A stretch of 64,000 nt of DNA. Source: Salinibacterium sp. TMP30. GTDB lineage: Bacteria > Actinomycetota > Actinomycetes > Actinomycetales > Microbacteriaceae. Shown here piece by piece: positions 55,833 through 62,200 of this stretch. Each line of letters opens with the position of its first letter. Position 1 is the stretch's first letter. The notes beneath the pieces were generated by a model. The model saw nothing but the letters and a program-made list of their open reading frames with translations, made no database searches and was not told where the DNA came from. The stretch lies in assembly GCF_038397785.1 (NCBI RefSeq), contig NZ_CP151642.1:930001-994000 (forward strand), written 5' to 3'. A program made the translations under genes and the position numbers.

Positions 55833-57812
55833 ATGCAGATAAGTCGCGTAACAGTTAAGAACTACCGGAGCTTGAAAGATGTCACCTTGGACGTCGATGA
55901 CTATTCGGTTTTAGTTGGTGCAAATGGGGCAGGGAAGTCATCTATTCTCTACGCGCTGGACTGGTTCTTTAACGGGAAACCACTCGTTGCCTCTGATGTG
56001 TGTGGTTACAAAGAGGAGCTGACTCCACCCGAGGAATGCGTTGTTGAAGTCTCAGTGACCTTTTCAAGCCTGACCGCGAACGACAGATTGCGTCTCGCGC
56101 AGTACGGCCGCGGCGACACCGCGACATTTCGGCGAACATGGGCGCTGAACCAGAAAGACAAGGTGATCGGCAACGCGCTTCAAGGTCCGGGCTTTGCGCA
56201 GCTTCGTGGCTATACCAAAGTCGGGGATTTCCGGCGTGCCTACGCAACCCTCCGTGAATCTCTCACTGACCTACCTGATTTAGGTACTTCGCCTTCCAAA
56301 GACGCTGTACACGAAGCCTTGGCGGTCTGGGAAAGCGATAGTTCCCGTACTTCGCAACTCGTTGAAATACGCAACGATGACGCGAGTCACATGTTCGGTA
56401 TAAATGGCCCGAACGTTATCCGAGAGTGCGTTCGATTCGTCCTCGTGCCGGCCGCAACCGATATCTCTAGTCAGGTAGGGGAGTCGGGCAAGGGATCGGC
56501 GCTAAATGAACTTATCGGCGCTGTCATGTCAGACGCAGGAGCGCGGGCCCAGACGGAATGGCTGATCGAGAATGAAGCAGCGATCAGCGAGCTCAACTCC
56601 CGCGTCAAACGAAGCGTAGAGACATCGACTGGAGTTCAAACGACGCGTATTAATGCGCGGTTGACCTCGCTCGTGCCAAACGCGAGCATCGCACTTACGA
56701 CCAGAGTTCCGGACTGGACGCCGAAGACCGACGCGAGCGTGACTACAGCTGTGACGATCGATGGAGTCACTAATGATGTGAGCAAGCAAGGGCACGGAAT
56801 CCAACGCGCGGTCATGATTTCGATGTTTCAAGCTCTTGTCCCAGATGCTGAATTGGCGCGAGGAAGCCACACCCGCGAAGCTGATGAAGACGAAGCTCAT
56901 GCGAATGAACGACTCGAACTAGAACTTGCGAAACTTCCGAGCCTCATAATCGGTGTCGAAGAGCCGGAAATTTACCAGCATCCGATCAGAGCACGAGCCT
57001 TTGCTCGAACTCTAACGGCCTTGAGCGCCCAGCCGGGAGCCCAAGTCATTCTGGCTACCCACAGCCCATATTTCGTTCGGCCTGAGCAATTTTCTTCTTT
57101 GCGTCGTTTCACCCTAATCAACGGCCAAACAACAGTCTCGGCGACGAGTGCCAACGAAGTCAGCAGCGCGACCGGAATTCCGGCTGACAAGATCGCAAAG
57201 ATCGTCGATAAGAGAGTCCCAACCGAATTCTCCGAAGGATTTTTCGCGGACGCGGTTGCGTTGGTGGAAGGAGACACCGATCGAGCTGTCGTGGAAGCGC
57301 TCGCATCCAAGCTCAACCTTGCCCTAGATGCACGAGGCATTTCGGTTGTCGAGGTGTCGAGCAAGGAAAGTCTTCGAATCCCTTATGAAATTCTACGCGC
57401 GCTTCAAATACCCGTGTTCGTCTATGCTGACGGGGACTTCTTAGGGGCGAAACGTAAGCACCCCTCGGATACAGCGAAGGAGTCGCTCGTTCACGGTAGC
57501 CATCGCGCATCAACTGAAATGATTTCGACCTGGCTTCCCGCCTCTACCGCTGTGCAAGGAGTTCTCCCAGTCACGTTCGGTGGTTTAACAGTCGTCGCGA
57601 GCCACTACGTACTTTGGCACGATGATCTTGAAGAGGAACTCGCGAATTGGCCAAGCTTTGTCTCGGCTCTCCTCGCAAACGGTGACGGGGATGTTCGTTC
57701 GCGAACGAAAAAGGATCTCTTCGCTTACAGGAGTGCGATTATCGATGCAGACAGCGGGGACTTGCCAGCGAACCTCAAGTCGGCGATAGAAGTGCTAGCG
57801 AGTTTCTCCTAG
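55833..57812 (+). CDS. OLD-family ATPase/TOPRIM nuclease
   Basis: 659-aa protein. An ABC/SMC-like ATPase has Walker A GANGAGKSS (residues 29-37) and Walker B/D-loop IIGVEEPEIYQHP (E376-E377), followed by ATHSPYFV. A C-terminal TOPRIM nuclease has VEGDTDRAVVEAL (E479, D481, D483) and YADGD (D533, D535). Related to phage P2 Old and GajA. No UvrD-like gajB follows, so it is a solitary class 1 OLD-like protein. The sequence looks lower in GC than its neighbours and lacks an operon, which suggests transfer. Start ATG 55833; upstream in-frame codons look non-homologous. Confidence 0.88.
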   Translation: MQISRVTVKNYRSLKDVTLDVDDYSVLVGANGAGKSSILYALDWFFNGKPLVASDVCGYKEELTPPEECVVEVSVTFSSLTANDRLRLAQYGRGDTATFRRTWALNQKDKVIGNALQGPGFAQLRGYTKVGDFRRAYATLRESLTDLPDLGTSPSKDAVHEALAVWESDSSRTSQLVEIRNDDASHMFGINGPNVIRECVRFVLVPAATDISSQVGESGKGSALNELIGAVMSDAGARAQTEWLIENEAAISELNSRVKRSVETSTGVQTTRINARLTSLVPNASIALTTRVPDWTPKTDASVTTAVTIDGVTNDVSKQGHGIQRAVMISMFQALVPDAELARGSHTREADEDEAHANERLELELAKLPSLIIGVEEPEIYQHPIRARAFARTLTALSAQPGAQVILATHSPYFVRPEQFSSLRRFTLINGQTTVSATSANEVSSATGIPADKIAKIVDKRVPTEFSEGFFADAVALVEGDTDRAVVEALASKLNLALDARGISVVEVSSKESLRIPYEILRALQIPVFVYADGDFLGAKRKHPSDTAKESLVHGSHRASTEMISTWLPASTAVQGVLPVTFGGLTVVASHYVLWHDDLEEELANWPSFVSALLANGDGDVRSRTKKDLFAYRSAIIDADSGDLPANLKSAIEVLASFS

Positions 57813-57993
57813 TCAACGCTTGACTCGCTGCCGCGCCTGACTGGGGTACCGCAGCGGACTCGTGTGGCTTTGGTGCTGAGATAGATGCGTTCCAAGATCC
57901 AACTTATTGAGAACACCCTGCAGACGCTCTGTCACTTCGCGTTGTGAAGGAATCGGTCGCCCTCGCCCAAGTTGCTGGCCCTGTTGCGGGGCT
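57813..57993. other. Spacer after OLD gene
   Basis: No gene seen. AGTCAA and TTGACT around CGC at the OLD stop form a weak hairpin. Otherwise unremarkable up to the globin remnant. Confidence 0.5.
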
Positions 57994-58227
57994 TCACGTG
58001 CCAGGTACCACCCAGACTTTCGCTCGTGCCATTCTGACTACCGATACGATTGCGGGCTGTTCCGGGCACTTCGGCAGCAGAGCCTCATCCGTCGCAACAC
58101 CCAAATAGAACTCGCGCACCAACTTCTCGAACGTGTCGCGACCGCCGATGAGCTCCCACATCGAATCGGCCGGAGCATCGGGGGTCACCGCCGGCTTCGC
58201 GATGATGCGAACCTCGGGGCGCTTCAC
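57994..58227 (-). pseudogene. Partial duplicate of truncated-globin gene
   Basis: The first 57 residues match the globin at 60613-61137 at most positions: both read PDAPxDSMWELIGGR, TFEKLVR, GVATDE and PEQP. After PEQP the similarity stops abruptly and an unrelated tail ends at the stop. The missing part includes the heme-pocket helices, so the product cannot be a functional globin. GTG is the only start. Confidence 0.8.
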
Positions 58228-58299
58228 AAATGGCCGCTCAGCCCTTCCGACAGCAGCACCGCCGCTCTACCTCAGCACCACTCCGGGCGGCTCACCGCG

Positions 58300-59652
58300 T
58301 CAGATCATCGACCCCAGGTCTGACCCTGTCGACGGGTAAGCGGCGGTTGTTGACTTGATTTGTCTTGTGGTGAGACCGTTCTTCATGGCGAGAGCGATCG
58401 TGTTCGCGAGTTCGGCATAGTCGTGACCGAGGAGGTGGGCACCGATGATGCGGCCGGTGCTCTTGTCGACCAAAATCTTTGTCGCTCCGGTCGTTTCACC
58501 AATTCGGTAGTTGGAGAACCATCCGCTCGTGTCGGTGAATCGCACGTCAACGTCGAGTCCGCTTTCCTTGGCCTCCTGCTCCTGCATGCCGACTCTGACG
58601 AGCTCGGGAATGGTGAACACCGCAGTGGGGATGGCGCTGTAATCCGGTGTTGCCGAATTCGGCTTCAACATGTTGGATGCCGCGATCTTCGCCTCGAACA
58701 CCGCTACCGGTGTCAGCGGCATCCCTGGGGTGTCTGCAGCATCGCCAGCCGCATAAACGTCAGGGTTGGTGGTGCTCTGAAGGTGTTCCGAAACTTGGAC
58801 GCCGCGGGGGCCGAAGGTGACGTCACCGGCTTCGAGGTTCAGGCGATCGAGGTCTGCTGTGCGTCCTGCACCGTGGACAACAAGATCAACCTCCATCGTG
58901 GCTTCCTTGCCGCCTTGTTGCGTAGTGACGCGAAATCCTTCGGCGAGCTTCACGACGCTCGCGATTGTCGTTTCGCGGTGCACCGCGACGCCAGCGGTTT
59001 CACCGCGCTTCAGCAAGAGTTCGACTAGGTCGGGGTCAAAGCCCTTCAGCGGAATACGGCCGCGGTCGATCACTACCGGGGAACTGCCCGCGCGGGCAGC
59101 GATGTGCGCAAACTCGAACGACACGAAGCCACCGCCGATGAACGCAATCCGTCGTGGAAGCTCAGGGAGGTTAAGGAAGTCGGTGCTGTCAATGAGATAT
59201 TCGTGCCCGGGAAAGTCCAGTTCGCGCGGCACCGCACCGGTAGCGATCAGAATCTTGTTCGCCTGGAAGTTTTTGCCGTCGATTTCGAGGTGGGTGTTGT
59301 CAGTAAATGTCGCAATCCCATGGAGGGTGTCAACGCCGCTCGATTGAAGCCCCTTCTCCATATTGTGCGGGACCGGATCGGTGAAGCCGTGCTTGTGTTC
59401 CATGAGGTCAGCCCAGTTAATGCTGAGTTGATCCGCGTTGATTCCTTTGTCAGCAAAAAGGCGGGCAGAGTCAACGATCTCCGCAGCGCGCCGAAGGATC
59501 TTTTTGGGGTCGCATCCTCGAAGTGCGCAGGTACCGCCATACGGGAGCGCATCCACGATGGCGACGCGCCACCCGCGCGACGCAGTCTTTTTCGCTGCGG
59601 CAATGCCCGCCATACCGGCACCGATTACGAGCAGATCATATTGGTCAGTCAT
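58300..59652 (-). CDS. Pyridine nucleotide-disulfide oxidoreductase (MerA/mycothione reductase-like)
   Basis: 450-aa FAD/NAD(P)H flavoenzyme of the glutathione-reductase class. FAD motif VIGAGMAGIAAAKKTASRG, redox-active disulfide GGTCALRGCDPKK (C-x4-C), NAD(P)H motif RRIAFIGGGFVSFEFAHIAARAG and DVYAAGDAAD are all present. The usual C-terminal His-Glu pair is replaced: the end reads TAAYPSTGSDLGSM without the HAHPT motif. Second gene of the MerR-controlled operon. The substrate could be a low-molecular-weight disulfide or metal ion. Confidence 0.88.
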   Translation of the reverse strand: MTDQYDLLVIGAGMAGIAAAKKTASRGWRVAIVDALPYGGTCALRGCDPKKILRRAAEIVDSARLFADKGINADQLSINWADLMEHKHGFTDPVPHNMEKGLQSSGVDTLHGIATFTDNTHLEIDGKNFQANKILIATGAVPRELDFPGHEYLIDSTDFLNLPELPRRIAFIGGGFVSFEFAHIAARAGSSPVVIDRGRIPLKGFDPDLVELLLKRGETAGVAVHRETTIASVVKLAEGFRVTTQQGGKEATMEVDLVVHGAGRTADLDRLNLEAGDVTFGPRGVQVSEHLQSTTNPDVYAAGDAADTPGMPLTPVAVFEAKIAASNMLKPNSATPDYSAIPTAVFTIPELVRVGMQEQEAKESGLDVDVRFTDTSGWFSNYRIGETTGATKILVDKSTGRIIGAHLLGHDYAELANTIALAMKNGLTTRQIKSTTAAYPSTGSDLGSMI

Positions 59653-59741
59653 TGAGAATCCTTTGGTTAGGGAGAGAACGCTCGCGTAGCGAGTGTCGGC
59701 AACATGAGACTCGGCGCCTCAAAGGGCCTGCCCGTGGGCTG

Positions 59742-60038
59742 TTAGCTGTGCAGCTTCTCTCGCAGCTGTTCAACAGTCGGCGAGCCCGCGAAGCCGTCCG
59801 GGGTGAGATATCTGCGGCACGCAAGCCCTACAGGTTCGTCCGCCTGAGCAAAGAGATCCACGCCGTCAACGAGGATGCTTGGTGACCCCCGAAACCCCAC
59901 GCGCTCAGCTTCTTCGATCGTGTCGACCAAGTGTCGCGACACTGTGATCTCCGGGAACTCTTTTACGAGCTCGTTGATGTGCTGATCGGCAACCTTCCAG
60001 TTGGGACAGCCGTCGAAGTATTGCAGTGTGATCTCCAT
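59742..60038 (-). CDS. Thioredoxin-like protein with single active-site cysteine
   Basis: 98-aa thioredoxin-fold protein. The active site reads YFDGCPNWKVAD (C-x-x-W, a single cysteine), with cis-proline in FRGSPSILVDG and a second cysteine late (GLACRRYL). ATG 60038 is the first codon after a TACGGT -10 exactly 6 nt away; the longer frame crosses the operator and is rejected. First gene of the MerR-controlled operon with the flavoprotein. Confidence 0.82.
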   Translation of the reverse strand: MEITLQYFDGCPNWKVADQHINELVKEFPEITVSRHLVDTIEEAERVGFRGSPSILVDGVDLFAQADEPVGLACRRYLTPDGFAGSPTVEQLREKLHS

Positions 60039-60044
60039 GCATTC

Positions 60045-60076
60045 ACCGTAAACCTTGAAGTGCACTTGAAGGTCAA
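60045..60076 (-). promoter_or_regulatory. MerR-type promoter with 20-bp spacer
   Basis: On the minus strand TTGACC (60071-60076) and TACGGT (60045-60050) are separated by 20 bp, the over-long spacer that MerR-family activators need. The spacer and the inner half of the -35 hold a 22-bp near-perfect dyad (60052-60073). Transcription would begin at the ATG of the thioredoxin-like gene. Confidence 0.75.
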
Positions 60077-60080
60077 GCAC

Positions 60081-60086
60081 TAGTCT
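60081..60086 (+). promoter_or_regulatory. -10 element of merR gene (leaderless)
   Basis: TAGTCT ends 6 nt before ATG 60093. A TTGAAG at 60055-60060, within the same dyad, lies 20 bp upstream, so the regulator's own promoter also has a long spacer. Confidence 0.55.
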
Positions 60087-60092
60087 TGGCAG

Positions 60093-60545
60093 ATGCTTAT
60101 TGGAGAAGTCGCAGGTCGCCTTGGCGTTCCGCGACACACGATTCGTTTTTACGAGAAGCAGGGACTCCTACCCCAGCCTCAGCGGCAGAAAAACGGGTAT
60201 CGAGATTACGAGTCCAGCGTCGTCGATAGAGTCACTTTCATCCAAAACAGCCAAGCCGCGGGACTCAGTCTTTCGGAGATCATGGGCGTTCTCTCGCTCC
60301 GTGATGCCGGCCAGGCTCCGTGCACACACGTATCGAACTTGCTCGAACACAAACTGAAAGTTATTCACGAGCGCTTGAAAGACCTAACGGCTCTCGAAGC
60401 AGAACTTAAGGGACTCATCCAAGACGCTCAAGGTCTGGACCCGGCCCACTGTAACGAGGCAGAAATCTGCACCATCATGACGGGTACCCAGCCACCAACC
60501 ATTACAGGCGCATCGGGCGTCGAGACGCTACCCTTTCCGCGCTAA
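60093..60545 (+). CDS. MerR-family heavy-metal or thiol-stress regulator
   Basis: 150-aa activator. MLIGEVAGRLGVPRHTIRFYEKQGLLPQPQRQKNGYRDY is the MerR wing-HTH, followed by a dimerisation helix. Candidate sensor cysteines are in AGQAPCTHV and DPAHCNEAEIC. The pattern resembles metal-sensing MerR proteins but the C-x5-C spacing is not the one I know for Hg, Cu or Zn sensors. Divergent from the operon it presumably controls. Confidence 0.9.
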   Translation: MLIGEVAGRLGVPRHTIRFYEKQGLLPQPQRQKNGYRDYESSVVDRVTFIQNSQAAGLSLSEIMGVLSLRDAGQAPCTHVSNLLEHKLKVIHERLKDLTALEAELKGLIQDAQGLDPAHCNEAEICTIMTGTQPPTITGASGVETLPFPR

Positions 60546-60612
60546 GTTCGACGCCGCAGTCGCACCGCGGGCGCAACATGCGGAGTGAACTATGGTGAGC
60601 AGTCAGGCGCGT

Positions 60613-61137
60613 CTACTCCTCAAACGTGTTGACCATGGCGTGCGCGGCACGGTCGAGGTACGCCCAAATTTCGGCGTCGTAAAGCGGCGGCAATTCGAGA
60701 GTATCGAGGGCGTTGCGCATGTGGTGTAACCAGCGGTCACGAGCATCCGGGTTCACCTTGAAGGGCATGTGGCGCTGCCGAAGGCGAGGGTGTCCGCGCT
60801 CCTGGCTATAGGTGTTTGGCCCGCCCCAATACTGCTCCAGAAAGCCCGTCAGCCGCTGGATAGCGCCCTCAAGGTCAGGCTGCTCCGGATACATCGGCAA
60901 CAGCACCTCATCGGTTGCCACGCCCACGTAGAACTGGCGCACGAGTTTCTCGAACGTGTTACGACCGCCGATGAGTTCCCACATGGAGTCCTCAGGAGCA
61001 TCGGGTGTCAGCGCGGGCTTCGCGATCAGACGAATCTTGGGAAGCTTCGTCGGAACAGCCGCACTCGCAGCGTCACTCGCAGTCGCATCAGCCGGCGCTA
61101 CAGGTGCAGGCTCGGTCACTTTCTCAGACTCAGTCAT
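60613..61137 (-). CDS. glbO: Truncated hemoglobin, group II
   Basis: 174-aa globin with an N-terminal Ala/Pro-rich extension (about 45 residues) before the 2-on-2 globin domain. MWELIGGRNTFEKLVRQFYVGVATDEVLLPMYP, FLEQYWGGPNTYSQERGHPRLRQRHMPF (proximal His, near H in RHMPF) and RDRWLHHM are group II signatures. Probable O2/NO handling. ATGA-type overlap with the upstream MscS gene. A partial copy lies at 57994-58227. Confidence 0.93.
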   Translation of the reverse strand: MTESEKVTEPAPVAPADATASDAASAAVPTKLPKIRLIAKPALTPDAPEDSMWELIGGRNTFEKLVRQFYVGVATDEVLLPMYPEQPDLEGAIQRLTGFLEQYWGGPNTYSQERGHPRLRQRHMPFKVNPDARDRWLHHMRNALDTLELPPLYDAEIWAYLDRAAHAMVNTFEE

Positions 61138-62126
61138 TCGTTCGGCTTCTCCTCAGGAAGGGTCACAGCAACAGGCCGCGTCTTCGGCGGACGTGCACCG
61201 CGCACACTCGCCGCGCCCTCAAACCCACTCAACACGATCGAATTCAATGCGGGAAGCTTGACACCCATCTCATCCAAAGACTTCTTCAGACGACTCCGCA
61301 GCTCACGGGCAACATCATCCTTCGTCGCGGATGCCGTCTTCACCACAAGCCTAACCACAACAGCTTCAGCCGAAATGGATTCGATACCCCAAATCTCGGG
61401 CTTCTCCAAAATACGGGTAGCCCACTTATGGGTTTGAGAAAGCTCGATAGCGGTCTGCAAGATCCGCTCCTGCACGGCATCCACATCCGCGTCATACGGG
61501 ACTGCGAGATCAATAATCACGCGCGCCCAGCCCTGCGACATGTTACCGACACGAGTGATTTCACCGTTGCGCACAAACCAGAGCGTTCCATTGACATCCC
61601 GAACCTGAGTGGTGCGGATGTCGACAGATTCGACAACACCGACAGCAGGCCCGAGATCAACGATGTCGCCAACGCCCAGCTGATCTTCCGCGACCATGAA
61701 GAGACCGTTGAGCACGTCTTTCACGACGTTCTGGGCGCCGAAACCAAGACCGGCACCGGTCGCGGCGGTGATGAGGGCAAAGGCGCCCGTGGCATTCGGC
61801 CCGGCAAAGAGACTAAAGAGCAGTAGCAGGACAATGATCACGATGACGACCGTGACGAGGCTGGAAAGTACCCCGCCGAGCGTGCGCGTGCGCTGGACTA
61901 CCCGAACGGCAGCCAAGGGCGATGTCAGAAGAACTTGAGTGTCGTGAATATTTTCTTTGTGCTTCACCCCGTTGACGATGCGGTCGACGACACGCCTAAT
62001 GACGAACAGGAGAACGAAGCGCAGCACCCACGCACCAACGACAATCGCAAGGCCCTTGAGCAGGGGCGAGCTCGCGTAAAAGGCGCTGATGGCAGCCCAG
62101 AGGCCACCCCACGTGAAATCTTCCAT
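61134..62126 (-). CDS. MscS-family mechanosensitive channel
   Basis: 330-aa small-conductance channel-like protein. Three or more N-terminal helices are followed by the TM3 pore region ALITAATGAGLGFGAQNVVKDVLNGLFMVAEDQLGVGDIV, then the beta domain with VESVDIRTTQVRDVNGTLWFVRNGEI. Relieves turgor on osmotic downshock. Co-transcribed with glbO. Confidence 0.93.
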   Translation of the reverse strand: MEDFTWGGLWAAISAFYASSPLLKGLAIVVGAWVLRFVLLFVIRRVVDRIVNGVKHKENIHDTQVLLTSPLAAVRVVQRTRTLGGVLSSLVTVVIVIIVLLLLFSLFAGPNATGAFALITAATGAGLGFGAQNVVKDVLNGLFMVAEDQLGVGDIVDLGPAVGVVESVDIRTTQVRDVNGTLWFVRNGEITRVGNMSQGWARVIIDLAVPYDADVDAVQERILQTAIELSQTHKWATRILEKPEIWGIESISAEAVVVRLVVKTASATKDDVARELRSRLKKSLDEMGVKLPALNSIVLSGFEGAASVRGARPPKTRPVAVTLPEEKPNE

Positions 62127-62130
62127 GCAG

Positions 62131-62172
62131 GGAGCCTAGCGAGCGACTGCTGAACAGTCGCCGCTAGGCTCC
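62131..62172. repeat. Strong inverted repeat between pepN and mscS
   Basis: GGAGCCTAGC (62131-62140) pairs with GCTAGGCTCC (62163-62172), with inner stem GCGACTG/CAGTCGC. About 17 bp pair around a 5-nt loop. It overlaps the MscS -10 (62133-62138) and may end pepN transcription; no T-run. Confidence 0.8.
62133..62138 (-). promoter_or_regulatory. -10 element of mscS (leaderless)
   Basis: TAGGCT on the minus strand, 6 nt before ATG 62126, inside the inverted repeat. Confidence 0.5.
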
Positions 62173-62200
62173 GTCATGCCCGCCGTGTGGCGGCTAAATG

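Noticed and set aside
55833-58227. Two-gene Gabija system
   Set aside because: No UvrD/PcrA-like helicase follows the OLD gene; the next minus-strand frame is a globin remnant.
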